DNA of 64,000 nt from Pseudomonadota bacterium (GCA_023439305.1 JAEXOO010000040.1:137686-201685), one strand, 5' to 3'; positions 33,235 through 42,336 are shown, counted from the first letter of the stretch. Notes: a model not told the origin generated them from the letters alone. Program-made: numbers and translations.

Positions 33235-34454
33235 GTGCGCAACTCCACGTGAGGCCGTTTCACGGGCAACAGCCCCTGTGGACGCCATACCATCATACTC
33301 ACCATCACGACACCAAAAATCAACATGCGGTATTCCGCGAATTCGCGAGCCAGTTCAGGCACCACGGTCAGGACAATAGCCGCCAGGATGACGCCGATCT
33401 GAGAACCCATGCCGCCCAGCACCACAATGGCCAGGATCAGGGCCGATTCGATGAATGTGAAGGACTCGGGGTTGACCAGGCCTTGGCGAGCGGCGAAAAA
33501 GGCGCCGCCGAAACCTGCAAACATGGCGCCCATGGTAAAGGCCGACAGCTTGATGGTGGTGGGGTTCAGTCCCAGCGAACGGCAGGCGATTTCATCCTCG
33601 CGCAGGGCCTCCCAGGCGCGCCCGATGGGCATGCGCACGACGCGGCTGGACACAAACAGCGTGACCAAGGCCAAGGCCAGCGCCATCAGGTACAAATACA
33701 CCACCACATCCTGGTTGCTGAAGGACCAGCCCACCAGATCGTGGAAGGTGGTCTGCCCTTCCGGGGCGCGACGGGCCATGGGAAAGCCGAATACGGTTGG
33801 CTTGGGAATACCTGAAATGCCGTCGGGACCGCCCGTGAAGCTGTACAGATTGATCAGCAGCAGGCGAATGATTTCACCAAAGCCCAAGGTCACGATGGCC
33901 AGGTAGTCGCCGCGCAGACGTAGCACTGGAAAACCCAGCAGAAAGCCGAACAAGGCGGCCATGCCCCCCGCCAGCGGCAGCGCTTCCCAGAAGCCCCAGC
34001 CCGCGTAATGGTAGAGCAAGGCGTAGGTGTAGGCGCCCACGGCGTAGAAACCCACAAAACCCAGATCCAGCAGCCCGGCAAAACCCACGACAATATTCAG
34101 CCCCAGGCCCAGCATGACGTAGATGAGCACCAAAGTGGCGATGTCCACCTGGGCGCGGCCGCTGAAGAACGGCCAGACGACGGCGCCCGCGACCACCAGA
34201 TACAGGAAGACACGCTTGGTATGCATGCTGAGCTGCGGCAAAGTCCAGCGGCTTTGACGGCTTTTGCTGAGCTTGAGGCTGGGCCGGATAAGCTGCGCGA
34301 CAAAGACGATGCCCATGCCGATCAGAATCATGTGCCAGTCGGACTCCAGATGAGTCGTCATGCCCGAGCGTACGATCTGAAAGCCGAACACGGGCGCGAC
34401 GATGATGCCGGCCATGATGGCTGCGATAATGGCATTGCTGAAACGATTCATCAT
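33231..34454 (-). CDS. livM: Branched-chain amino acid ABC transporter permease LivM
   Basis: 407 residues with about 10 hydrophobic helices. The LivM signature LGLGLNIVVGFAGLLDLGFVGFYAVGAY and the EAA-type loop (GRAWEALREDEIACRSLGLN) are clear. The first ~90 residues hold extra helices, as in long LivM forms. Its ATG at 34454 overlaps the livH stop (ATGA), so translation is coupled. Confidence 0.94.
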   Translation of the reverse strand: MMNRFSNAIIAAIMAGIIVAPVFGFQIVRSGMTTHLESDWHMILIGMGIVFVAQLIRPSLKLSKSRQSRWTLPQLSMHTKRVFLYLVVAGAVVWPFFSGRAQVDIATLVLIYVMLGLGLNIVVGFAGLLDLGFVGFYAVGAYTYALLYHYAGWGFWEALPLAGGMAALFGFLLGFPVLRLRGDYLAIVTLGFGEIIRLLLINLYSFTGGPDGISGIPKPTVFGFPMARRAPEGQTTFHDLVGWSFSNQDVVVYLYLMALALALVTLFVSSRVVRMPIGRAWEALREDEIACRSLGLNPTTIKLSAFTMGAMFAGFGGAFFAARQGLVNPESFTFIESALILAIVVLGGMGSQIGVILAAIVLTVVPELAREFAEYRMLIFGVVMVSMMVWRPQGLLPVKRPHVELRT

Positions 34455-35383
34455 CAGACTTTCTCCACCTCGGGTTTGCCCAGCAGCCCCGTTGGACGGA
34501 ACAGCAGGATGAACACCAGCAGCAGGAAGGCCACAATGTCTTTGTACTGCGAGGAAATGAAGGCGGCTGCAAAGGTTTCCGCCAGCCCTAGCAGCACGCC
34601 ACCCAACATGGCGCCAGGAATGCTGCCGATGCCGCCCAGCACGGCGGCCGTAAAGGCCTTGATGCCCGCGATAAAACCGATGAAGGGATTGAGCTTGCCG
34701 ATGGCGGTGGCGATCAGCACGCCGCCCACGGCGGCCAGCATGGCGCCGATGATGAACGTGAAGGAGATGATCTTATTGGTGTCGATGCCCAGCAGATTGG
34801 CCATGCGCAAATCCTGCGAGCAGGCGCGTGAGGCGCGCCCCAGACGTGAATACTTGATGTAGACGCTGAGCATGATCATGAGCACGACAGTAACCACGAT
34901 GATCATGACGCGGGAATACGGCGCGGTAATGGTGAAGCCGCCCGAACCCAATGTGAACTGAAACGAGCCCGTCATCAAGGTGGGCACGGCCATGTCGCGT
35001 GCGCCCTGGCCCAGGGCAACCCAGTTCTGCAGGAAAATGGACATGCCGATGGCCGAGATCAGCGGCACCAGTCGCGGGCTGCCCCGCAGCGGCGCATAGG
35101 CGACTTTTTCAATCGCGTAGCCGTAGACGGCCGTCACCAGCATGGCGACGATCAGCATGATCAAGATGATGAGCCAGATCGGCAGGCCCGAGCCCACGCC
35201 GATGGCCGTTAAGGTTACCAACCCTACATAAGCGCCGATCATGTAGATCTCGCCATGCGCGAAGTTGATCATTCCGATAATGCCATAGACCATTGTGTAG
35301 CCGATGGCGATCAGTGCATAGATAGCGCCCAACGATAATCCGTTGAAGAGCTGCTGCACGATCTGAGGGAGTAAATCAGACAT
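34454..35383 (-). CDS. livH: Branched-chain amino acid ABC transporter permease LivH
   Basis: 309 residues, about 8 membrane helices. The N-terminal QQLFNGLSLGAIYALIAIGYTMVYGIIGMINFAHGE is diagnostic of LivH. The EAA loop reads RASRACSQDLRMANLLGID. It forms the channel with LivM. It starts 104 bases after the livJ stop, across a GC-rich hairpin (35447-35475) that may reduce readthrough from livJ. Confidence 0.94.
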   Translation of the reverse strand: MSDLLPQIVQQLFNGLSLGAIYALIAIGYTMVYGIIGMINFAHGEIYMIGAYVGLVTLTAIGVGSGLPIWLIILIMLIVAMLVTAVYGYAIEKVAYAPLRGSPRLVPLISAIGMSIFLQNWVALGQGARDMAVPTLMTGSFQFTLGSGGFTITAPYSRVMIIVVTVVLMIMLSVYIKYSRLGRASRACSQDLRMANLLGIDTNKIISFTFIIGAMLAAVGGVLIATAIGKLNPFIGFIAGIKAFTAAVLGGIGSIPGAMLGGVLLGLAETFAAAFISSQYKDIVAFLLLVFILLFRPTGLLGKPEVEKV

Positions 35384-35446
35384 GCTTGTTTGCTTCCGTT
35401 GAGTCCGTCATTATTGTTTTGAGGCTTAGCGGGCGCCCAAATAACA

Positions 35447-35475
35447 ATGCCCCCGTTCTTGTCGAGCGGGGGCAT
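35447..35475 (-). terminator. Hairpin between livJ and livH (attenuator or leaky terminator)
   Basis: ATGCCCCCG (35447-35455) and CGGGGGCAT (35467-35475) form a 9-bp stem with an 11-base loop. On the minus strand it is followed by TGTTATTT rather than a clean T-run, so termination is likely partial. That would make the binding protein more abundant than the membrane parts. Confidence 0.6.
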
Positions 35476-35487
35476 CGCGACTCGGAT

Positions 35488-36609
35488 TTACCTTTTCACC
35501 AGATCGAAATTGCCGTCTTTGTCCCACTTGAAGACAGCGAACTCAAAATGCTTCAGGTCGCCCTTGGCGTCGTATTCTACCTTGCCAATGGCGGTGTCGA
35601 ACGTATTGGCGTGCATGTAGTCGGCCGCCTTGGCGGAGTCCTCGCCCACCGCGTCTATGGTTTTGGCGATGATCTGTACGGCTGCATAGGCTGGGAACGT
35701 AAAGGCGCCGTTCGGATTGCGCTTGTACGTGGCGAAGTTTTCCATGGCTTTTTCATTGCCCGGCATCTTGGTGAAGTCAGTGGGCAAGGTCACGAGCAGG
35801 CCTTCGACCGCCGGGCCGGCAATGGCCACCAGATCGCGGTTAGCCACGCCTTCGGGACCCATGAACTGGTTCTTCATGCCCTGCTCGCGCGCCTGGCGCA
35901 GCAGCAGACCCAGTTCGGCGTGATAGCCCCCGAAATAGATCAGATCCGGGTTGGCGCCCTTGAGCTTGGTGATCACTGCCGAGTAGTCGCTGTCTCCCAC
36001 GTTGATGCCTTCGAACATGACGATATTCATGCCCCTCTTGGCCAGGGCGTCGCGCACCTGCGTGGCCACCCCTGTGCCGTAGGTCTGCTTGTCATGCAGC
36101 ACGGCGATGGTCTTGGGCTTGAGTACGTCGGCAATGTAGTCGGCGGCAAAAGGCCCCTGCTGGTCGTCCCGGCCTATGGTGCGGAAGAAGTAATGCGGCT
36201 TGATGGTGTCGGTGACCAGCGGTGAGGTTGCTCCGGGAGTGATGGCCACAATGCCTTCCTGCTCGTAGACATTGACAGCCGGCACGGTCGTACCCGAGCA
36301 GGCGTGCGCCACAGCGAACTTGGCGCCGGAATTGACGACGCGGTTGGCCGCAGGCACAGCCTGTTTAGGTTCGCAGGCGTCGTCAATGAGCAAGGGCTCC
36401 AGTTTTTTGCCTTTTACGCCTCCGGCCGCGTTGATCGCATCGATGGCAGTCAGTGCGCCCGCCTGGATTTGATCGCCGTACTGGGTGGCCGGTCCTGTCA
36501 TGGGTTGCGGTATGCCGATCTTGATGGTCTCGGCCGCGGATGCGGCGCTCATGGCCAGGATGGCGGCCAGAGCGGCGATGCCAGGGGTAAAGCGTAGAGT
36601 GGGTTTCAT
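35488..36609 (-). CDS. livJ: Branched-chain amino acid ABC transporter, periplasmic binding protein
   Basis: 373 residues with a signal peptide (MKPTLRFTPGIAALAAILAMSAASA). The mature part starts ETIKIGIPQPMTGPATQYGDQ and has the Leu/Ile/Val-binding fold; DDACEPKQAVPAANRVVN, AHACSGTTVPA and GRDDQQG are shared with the LivK-type protein at 42337-43461. It captures the amino acid in the periplasm for LivHMGF. GGGAGAT precedes the ATG at 36609; the open frame further upstream lacks signal character. The 294-base region upstream (36610-36903) holds its promoter region and the proC terminator; I see no recognisable operator there beyond a small TTTCA-AAA-TGAAA dyad at 36767-36779. Confidence 0.94.
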   Translation of the reverse strand: MKPTLRFTPGIAALAAILAMSAASAAETIKIGIPQPMTGPATQYGDQIQAGALTAIDAINAAGGVKGKKLEPLLIDDACEPKQAVPAANRVVNSGAKFAVAHACSGTTVPAVNVYEQEGIVAITPGATSPLVTDTIKPHYFFRTIGRDDQQGPFAADYIADVLKPKTIAVLHDKQTYGTGVATQVRDALAKRGMNIVMFEGINVGDSDYSAVITKLKGANPDLIYFGGYHAELGLLLRQAREQGMKNQFMGPEGVANRDLVAIAGPAVEGLLVTLPTDFTKMPGNEKAMENFATYKRNPNGAFTFPAYAAVQIIAKTIDAVGEDSAKAADYMHANTFDTAIGKVEYDAKGDLKHFEFAVFKWDKDGNFDLVKR

Positions 36610-36838
36610 ACGTGCGATCTCCCGAAGCCGGTTCGTACCGGCGGTGGCGTGGAAAAATGAACCTGCTTTGCGCTGGCTTGTCAGCACAAGCTGTGCGGCG
36701 AAATCATTGTGGCGGAGTGCTACAAATGCTGTCACTTCGGATAAGCCCTACTGCGTGCACGTATCATTTCAAAATGAAACCAAAAATACTAAATGAAAGC
36801 AAACGCCAATAATAAATACATTATTTCAGAACATTCAA

Positions 36839-36864
36839 TAAAAAACCCGGCGCATGGCCGGGTT
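36839..36864 (-). terminator. Terminator of proC
   Basis: AACCCGGC (36844-36851) and GCCGGGTT (36857-36864) form an 8-bp stem with loop GCATG, followed on the minus strand by a run of T. It lies 40 bases after the proC stop. Confidence 0.88.
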
Positions 36865-36903
36865 GAAGCAGCTTGGATCCGCCGCCCTTGGGCGGGAAAC
36901 CGT

Positions 36904-37743
36904 TCAGGAGAACTCGCGTGCCAGTTCGGCGGCCCGTTCGCGCGCGGCTTGGACAGCGCGCTGCACCAAGGGAGCGAAATCGCCTTGATTCATGACATTG
37001 AGCGCCGCCGCGGTCGTACCGCCCTTGGAGGTGACGCGCTCGCGCAGGACGGCCGGCGGCTCCGGCGACAAGGTGGCCAACTGCGTAGCGCCGTTAAGGG
37101 TCGCCAGCGCCAACTGTCGCGATTGCTCGGGGGTCAGCCCCTGGTCTACGCCGCCCTGGATAAGCGCTTCCAGGAACAGAAAGACGTAGGCAGGTCCGCT
37201 GCCTGACACTGCGGTGACAGCGTCGATGGCAGCGTCGTTCTCGACCCAGACCACTTCGCCCACCGAACCCAGCAATTGCTTGGCGATGGCCTTGTCGGCT
37301 TCGTCGACCTGGGCCAGAGCCATCAGCCCGGTGATGCCGCAACCAATGAAGGCCGGCGTATTGGGCATGCAGCGTATGACGCGTGCAAACGGCTTGTCGG
37401 GTTCGCCCAGCCATTCGGAGATGGCGGTTGCCGGGATGCCCGCCGCCACGCTGATGACCAGTGTATCGGCCTGCAGATAGGGCTTGCAGGCCAGCACGGT
37501 TTCCTTCATGACCTGCGGTTTGACCGCAAAGACCCAGATGCGCTGTCGGGACAATTCCGGCCCGGGCCGGCTTGCGGTCAGCACGCCTTGCTGGGCCCAG
37601 GATTCCAGAGCCGGCGGATGGATATCAATGGCCAGGACGTCGGGGCCGCCGCAGCGTTTGCCGATCAGGCCGGCCGCCAGCGCGCTGGCCATATTGCCGG
37701 CGCCGATAAAAGCCAGCTTGAAGGAGGTTTCGTGTGGATTCAT
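36904..37743 (-). CDS. proC: Pyrroline-5-carboxylate reductase
   Basis: 279 residues. The N-terminal NADP-binding FIGAGNMASALAAGL and the C-terminal TAVSGSGPAYVFLFLEAL and GVTSKGGTTAAAL-like (RERVTSKGGTTAAAL) motifs are diagnostic. It performs the last step of proline synthesis. Two adjacent ATGs occur (37746, 37743); GGAG lies 5 bases ahead of the second, which is chosen. The frame runs open to 37833 without support. Divergent from ugpB. Confidence 0.95.
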   Translation of the reverse strand: MNPHETSFKLAFIGAGNMASALAAGLIGKRCGGPDVLAIDIHPPALESWAQQGVLTASRPGPELSRQRIWVFAVKPQVMKETVLACKPYLQADTLVISVAAGIPATAISEWLGEPDKPFARVIRCMPNTPAFIGCGITGLMALAQVDEADKAIAKQLLGSVGEVVWVENDAAIDAVTAVSGSGPAYVFLFLEALIQGGVDQGLTPEQSRQLALATLNGATQLATLSPEPPAVLRERVTSKGGTTAAALNVMNQGDFAPLVQRAVQAARERAAELAREFS

Positions 37744-37841
37744 CATCTCTCCATTATACGGTTCGGCCAGGGGCTGCCGCCAGGTGCTTGAGGGTAAGTC
37801 GTCATTGACCACAGAGCATCGCAATGGGTACATTCACGCGA

Positions 37842-37870
37842 TCGTCATATACAAGTCATAAACTTGGCAT
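37842..37870 (+). promoter_or_regulatory. Pho box (three 11-bp-spaced repeats) upstream of ugpB
   Basis: TCGTCAT (37842-37848), AAGTCAT (37853-37859) and TTGGCAT (37864-37870) are 7-mers separated by ATAC and AAAC, that is, an 11-bp period like the E. coli CTGTCAT Pho box. A CTACAT -10-like hexamer follows at 37881-37886. PhoB control of ugp is established in E. coli; here it is inferred from the repeats. Confidence 0.75.
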
Positions 37871-37919
37871 CCGATGACTGCTACATCCTAGCGGTACCTT
37901 TTATACAGGAGAAAGTTCG

Positions 37920-39227
37920 ATGCGAACGAAACTATTTGCTCTGTCCCTGGCGGGACTGATTGCTTCCATCGGCACGGCGCAAGCGGCTACGGAAATTCAG
38001 TTCTGGCACTCGATGGAAGGAGCCCTGGGTGAGCGTGTCAATAAGCTGGTCGACGAATTCAACAAGTCGCAATCCGACTATCAGGTTCAGCCCTTCTATA
38101 AAGGTACATACGGCGAATCCATGAATGCGGGCATTGCCGCATTTCGCGCCGGCAATGCGCCCGACATCCTGCAGGTCTTCGAGGTGGGCACCGCCACCAT
38201 GATGGCCGCCAAGGGCGCCATTCAGCCCGTACAGGAAATGTCCGAGAAAGCCGGCGACCCGATCAACCCCAAGGACTTTCTGGGCGCTGTGGCCGGCTAT
38301 TATTCGTCCAACGAGGGCAAGTTGATTTCCATGCCCTTCAACAGCTCCACGCCAGTGCTGTACTACAACAAAGACGCCTTCAAGAAGGCCGGTCTGGATC
38401 CCGAAAAACCGCCCAAGACCTGGCAGGAGCTGCAGGCCACAGCCAAGAAGCTGCGCGATGCGGGACAGGAATGTGGTTATACGTCTTCCTGGCCATCCTG
38501 GATCCTGCTGGAGAACTTCGCCGCCTGGCACAATATCCCGTTCGCCAGTCAGAACAACGGCTTTGGCGGCACCAGCGCCCGCCTGCAGCTGGATAATCCT
38601 CTGTTCCTGAAGCACATTACTTTCCTGGCTGATATGGCCAAGGACGGCACGTTTACGTATGGCGGGCGTGGAGATACTCCCAATGCGCTGTTTACCTCTG
38701 GCAAATGTGGCTTGTTCACGGGCTCCAGCGGCAATCGCGCCAACATCATCAAGACCGGTGAGTTCGAGTTCGGCACCAGCAGCCTGCCCTACTACAGCGA
38801 TGTGCAGGGTGCGCCCCAGAACTCCATCATCGGTGGCGCCTCGCTCTGGGTCTTTGCCAAGAAATCGGACGACACCTATAAAGGCGTGACGCAGTTCTTC
38901 AAGTTCATCTCCAGTCCGGAACAGGCCGCCGCCTGGCACCAGGACACGGGTTATGTGCCCGTGACCGTCGCCGGTTTCGAGAAAACCAAGGAATCAGGGT
39001 TCTATGACAAGAACATCGGAGCCGATGTCGCGGTCAAGCAGTTGGATGCGACTACAACTGATAACTCGCGCGGCATCCGTCTGGGTTCCCTGCCTCAAAT
39101 TCGTGACATCGAGGATGGCTTGATGGAGCAAATATTTGCCGGCAAGGTGACGCCTGAAGAAGGCCTGAAAGCCATGCAAAACCGTGGCAACGAGTTGCTG
39201 ACGCGTTTCGAGAAGAGCGTCAAGTAA
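37920..39227 (+). CDS. ugpB: sn-Glycerol-3-phosphate ABC transporter, periplasmic binding protein
   Basis: 435 residues with a signal peptide (MRTKLFALSLAGLIASIGTAQA). The mature start TEIQFWHSMEGALGERVNKLVDEFNKSQ and the central PFNSSTPVLYYNKDAFKKAGLDPEKPPKTW are typical of UgpB, and the GSSGNRANIIK region matches the phosphate-binding part. It binds glycerol 3-phosphate or its diesters in the periplasm. AGGAG precedes the ATG. It is the first gene of ugpBAEC and sits behind a Pho box. A structured spacer separates it from ugpA. Confidence 0.95.
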   Translation: MRTKLFALSLAGLIASIGTAQAATEIQFWHSMEGALGERVNKLVDEFNKSQSDYQVQPFYKGTYGESMNAGIAAFRAGNAPDILQVFEVGTATMMAAKGAIQPVQEMSEKAGDPINPKDFLGAVAGYYSSNEGKLISMPFNSSTPVLYYNKDAFKKAGLDPEKPPKTWQELQATAKKLRDAGQECGYTSSWPSWILLENFAAWHNIPFASQNNGFGGTSARLQLDNPLFLKHITFLADMAKDGTFTYGGRGDTPNALFTSGKCGLFTGSSGNRANIIKTGEFEFGTSSLPYYSDVQGAPQNSIIGGASLWVFAKKSDDTYKGVTQFFKFISSPEQAAAWHQDTGYVPVTVAGFEKTKESGFYDKNIGADVAVKQLDATTTDNSRGIRLGSLPQIRDIEDGLMEQIFAGKVTPEEGLKAMQNRGNELLTRFEKSVK

Positions 39228-39259
39228 GCCGTCCCCGCTTCGGCGGGTGGTTTACAATC

Positions 39260-39346
39260 GAGCGTATGAGTCGGAAACCCTGATTCTGCCTGCCTTCGTC
39301 AGCATGACGACGCGCACACGCAAAACAGGCTCAGGTTCATACGCTC
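39260..39346 (+). repeat. Long nested inverted repeat in the ugpB-ugpA spacer
   Basis: The outer arms GAGCGTATGA (39260-39269) and TCATACGCTC (39337-39346) are perfect 10-mers. Inside them CCTGA/TCAGG (39279-39283, 39331-39335), GCCTG/CAGGC (39288-39292, 39326-39330) and CGTCA/TGACG (39297-39301, 39305-39309) also pair, giving one long stem. It is followed by TTGCTGTTTTT. It may be a partial terminator or mRNA-stabilising element that favours ugpB over ugpAEC, or a REP-like repeat. Confidence 0.6.
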
Positions 39347-39413
39347 TTGCTGTTTTTCTGTTTGTCCTCGGCTTGCGGCTCGACGCTGGCCTCATCCATC
39401 GCATTGAAATCCC

Positions 39414-40298
39414 ATGGAAAAACGTGTCGTATTTCGCCACAAGACACTTCCTTACCTGCTGCTGGCTCCGCAGCTGGCCATCACTCTGATTTTCTTTTTC
39501 CTGCCCGCCGGTCAGGCGCTCTGGCAAGCCTTCCATCTGGAAGACCCTTTCGGCCTGTCTTCCCAATTCGTGGGCCTGGACAATTTTCGCGAACTCTTCA
39601 GCAGCGCAGAGTACATGGCGTCCTTCAAGACGACGGCCGTTTTTTCCATTGCGGTGGCGGTCCTGGGGCTGACCGTGTCCCTGCTGCTGGCGGTCATGGC
39701 GAACCGGGTAGTGCGTGGCGCCCTGGCCTATCGCACCTTGCTGATCTGGCCCTATGCTGTGGCCACGGCCGTGGCGGGGGTGCTGTGGCTGTTCATGTTT
39801 TCGCCCTCGATCGGCATCGTGGCTGTCTTTCTGGTCGAACTGGGCCTGAGCTGGAATCCGCGTCTGGATGGCAACGACGCCATGCTGCTGGTGGTGCTGG
39901 CCTCGGTCTGGAAGCAGATTTCCTATAATTTCCTGTTTTTCCTGGCCGGCCTGCAGGCCATCCCGCGTTCCCTGATCGAGGCTGCGGCCATCGACGGCGC
40001 CAGTCCGTCGCGGCGTTTCTGGAGCATTGTCTTTCCCCTGCTCTCGCCCACCACCTTCTTTTTGCTGGTGGTCAACGTCATTTATGCCTTCTTCGACACC
40101 TTCGCCATTATCGACGTGATCAGTCAGGGCGGCCCGGGAGAATCCACCGCCATCCTGGTCTATCGCGTCTACAACACAGGCTTTCGCTCGCTGGACATCG
40201 GGTCCTCCGCGGCCCAGTCTGTTGTGCTGATGGCTGTCGTCATTGTGCTGACCGTGATCCAGTTCCGCTACATCGACCGCAAGGTCAATTATTCCTGA
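39414..40298 (+). CDS. ugpA: sn-Glycerol-3-phosphate ABC transporter permease UgpA
   Basis: 294 residues, six membrane helices. The start MEKRVVFRHKTLPYLLLAPQL matches UgpA, and the EAA loop is IEAAAIDGASPSRRFWSIVFPLLSP. It forms the channel with UgpE. It begins 186 bases after ugpB, across the nested inverted repeat. Ribosome-binding site weak. Confidence 0.95.
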   Translation: MEKRVVFRHKTLPYLLLAPQLAITLIFFFLPAGQALWQAFHLEDPFGLSSQFVGLDNFRELFSSAEYMASFKTTAVFSIAVAVLGLTVSLLLAVMANRVVRGALAYRTLLIWPYAVATAVAGVLWLFMFSPSIGIVAVFLVELGLSWNPRLDGNDAMLLVVLASVWKQISYNFLFFLAGLQAIPRSLIEAAAIDGASPSRRFWSIVFPLLSPTTFFLLVVNVIYAFFDTFAIIDVISQGGPGESTAILVYRVYNTGFRSLDIGSSAAQSVVLMAVVIVLTVIQFRYIDRKVNYS

Positions 40299-40319
40299 CG
40301 CGCGCCAAGGAAGAATGTC

Positions 40320-41162
40320 ATGATTGAACGCCGTCCCGTTCTTGATTTCATCACCCACCTGGTCCTGATCCTGGGGGTAGTGGTCATCGCCCTGCCCCTG
40401 TATATCACCTTTGTGGCCTCGACTCAGACCGCAGCCGAAGTCGCCCGCGCGCCCATGTCCTTGCTGCCCGGCTCGCACTTCATCGAAAACTACACGACTG
40501 CGCTGCTGGGGACCGCCACCAATACCCCGGCTGTGGGCCGCATGCTGATTGTCAGCACCGTCATGGCGCTGGGGATTGCGCTGGGCAAGATTGCCATCTC
40601 CATGCTGTCGGCCTTTGCCGTGGTGTATTTTCGTTTTCCTTTCCGCATGCTGTTCTTTTGGATGATTTTCATCACCCTGATGCTGCCAGTGGAAGTGCGC
40701 ATCATGCCCACCTACAAAGTCGTGGCGGATCTGAATCTGCTCGACAGCTACGGCGGATTGATTCTGCCGCTGATCGCATCGGCCACGGCCACGTTTCTGT
40801 TCCGGCAGTTTTTCCTGACCGTGCCGGACGAGCTGATCGAAGCGGCCCGTATCGATGGCGCCGGCCCCATGCGTTTTTTCAGGGATGTGCTGCTGCCCCT
40901 GTCCAAGACCAGTATCGCGGCCCTGTTCGTGATCCAGTTCATCTATGGCTGGAACCAATACCTCTGGCCGCTGATCATCACCACGCACGAAGACATGTAC
41001 CCCATTGTGGTGGGCATCAAGCGCATGATTTCCGGCGGCGACAGCGTCACGCAGTGGAACGTGGTCATGGCCACCGCCCTGCTGGCCATGCTGCCTCCGG
41101 CCTTTGTGGTCATGCTGATGCAGAAATGGTTCGTCAAGGGTCTGATCGACTCCGAAAAGTAA
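40320..41162 (+). CDS. ugpE: sn-Glycerol-3-phosphate ABC transporter permease UgpE
   Basis: 280 residues, six helices. MIERRPVLDFITHLVLILGV and the EAA loop LIEAARIDGAGPMRFFRDVLLPLSK fit UgpE, and the C-terminal MQKWFVKGLIDSEK is typical. It lies 21 bases after ugpA with AAGGAAG ahead of the ATG, so it is co-transcribed. Confidence 0.95.
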   Translation: MIERRPVLDFITHLVLILGVVVIALPLYITFVASTQTAAEVARAPMSLLPGSHFIENYTTALLGTATNTPAVGRMLIVSTVMALGIALGKIAISMLSAFAVVYFRFPFRMLFFWMIFITLMLPVEVRIMPTYKVVADLNLLDSYGGLILPLIASATATFLFRQFFLTVPDELIEAARIDGAGPMRFFRDVLLPLSKTSIAALFVIQFIYGWNQYLWPLIITTHEDMYPIVVGIKRMISGGDSVTQWNVVMATALLAMLPPAFVVMLMQKWFVKGLIDSEK

Positions 41163-41182
41163 TTCTCAACAGGCTCAACTGA

Positions 41183-42268
41183 ATGGCTACCTTACGTTTT
41201 CAAGGCGTCAAGAAAACCTACCCCAACGGCGTCGCCGTCATCCACGGCATCGACATGGATATCCAGGACGGTGAATTTGTCGTCATCGTGGGCCCCTCGG
41301 GCTGCGGCAAATCCACACTGATGCGCATGGTCGCAGGTCTGGAGTCCGTCACCGACGGCCAGATCCACATCGATGGTCAGATCGTGAACGAACTGGAACC
41401 GGCCGAGCGCGACATCGCCATGGTGTTCCAGAATTACGCCCTGTACCCGCACATGTCGGTCTTCGACAATATGGCCTATGGCCTGAAGATCCGTAAATTC
41501 CCCAAGGCGGAGATCAAGCAGCGGGTGGACGCGGCAGCGGCCATCCTGGAGCTGGCTCCTCTGCTGGAGCGTCGCCCAGGGCAGTTGTCGGGCGGGCAAC
41601 GCCAGCGAGTGGCCATGGGTCGCGCCATCGTACGCGAACCCAAAGTGTTCTTGTTCGACGAGCCCTTGTCCAATCTGGATGCCAAGCTGCGCGTGCAGAT
41701 GCGCCTGGAAATCCAGAAGCTGCATCAGCGTCTGCGTACCACCAGCCTGTACGTGACCCATGATCAGGTCGAGGCCATGACGCTGGCCCAGCGCATGATC
41801 GTCATGAATCAAGGCGTGCCCGAACAAATCGGCACGCCTGCCGAAGTCTTCGAGAAACCCGCATCCGTATTTGTAGCCAGCTTCATCGGTTCTCCGCCCA
41901 TGAATCTGTTGCCGGTCCAGGTTTCAGAACAAGGCCAGGTCAGCGATGACAACGGCCACGTTCTACAGTTCGGCCCAGAGCTCGTGCCGGCCACCGTGCG
42001 CGGCCGCAAGGTGTTCCTGGGCATACGCCCTGAGCACGTCCAACTGCATGCGCCCGGCCTGACGGCTCAAGTGGAAATGGTGGAAATCCTGGGCTCGGAG
42101 CAATTGCTGCACCTGGAGCATGGCGACTATCGCCTGGTTGTGCGCTGCCCGGTAGAGCACACGCGCAAATATCCGATCCAGCTGGGGGAAACCATCCAGA
42201 TCGGTCATATGGCGCCCCATCCACTGCATTGGTTCGATCGGGATACGGGCCGACGCATCGACGATTGA
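41183..42268 (+). CDS. ugpC: sn-Glycerol-3-phosphate ABC transporter, ATP-binding protein UgpC
   Basis: 361 residues. Walker A GPSGCGKSTLMRM, signature LSGGQRQRVAMGRAIV, Walker B VFLFDEPLSNLDAKLR and switch His in YVTHDQVEAMTL. The C-terminal ~110 residues form the regulatory TOBE/MalK-like domain (FIGSPPMNLLPV..., GIRPEHVQL). It powers UgpAE. It lies 20 bases after ugpE and ends at a strong terminator. Confidence 0.95.
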   Translation: MATLRFQGVKKTYPNGVAVIHGIDMDIQDGEFVVIVGPSGCGKSTLMRMVAGLESVTDGQIHIDGQIVNELEPAERDIAMVFQNYALYPHMSVFDNMAYGLKIRKFPKAEIKQRVDAAAAILELAPLLERRPGQLSGGQRQRVAMGRAIVREPKVFLFDEPLSNLDAKLRVQMRLEIQKLHQRLRTTSLYVTHDQVEAMTLAQRMIVMNQGVPEQIGTPAEVFEKPASVFVASFIGSPPMNLLPVQVSEQGQVSDDNGHVLQFGPELVPATVRGRKVFLGIRPEHVQLHAPGLTAQVEMVEILGSEQLLHLEHGDYRLVVRCPVEHTRKYPIQLGETIQIGHMAPHPLHWFDRDTGRRIDD

Positions 42269-42288
42269 ACGGCCAAGACCGGCCACGC

Positions 42289-42318
42289 AAAAAAACCGGC
42301 TGAAAAGCCGGTTTTTTT
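42289..42318. terminator. Bidirectional terminator between ugpC and the LivK-type gene
   Basis: AAAAAAACCGGCT and AGCCGGTTTTTTT form a 13-bp stem with loop GAAA, flanked by A- and T-runs; it serves two convergent genes. Confidence 0.93.
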
Positions 42319-42336
42319 TACTCGTACCAGACGTGC

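Noticed and set aside
39247..39489. 80-residue frame in the ugpB-ugpA spacer
   Set aside because: It overlaps the inverted repeat and the start of ugpA, has no ribosome-binding site, and is better explained by RNA structure.
39252..40988. 578-residue minus-strand open frame over ugpA/ugpE
   Set aside because: His/Gln/Asp-rich composition typical of an antisense shadow; the plus strand encodes clear UgpA and UgpE.
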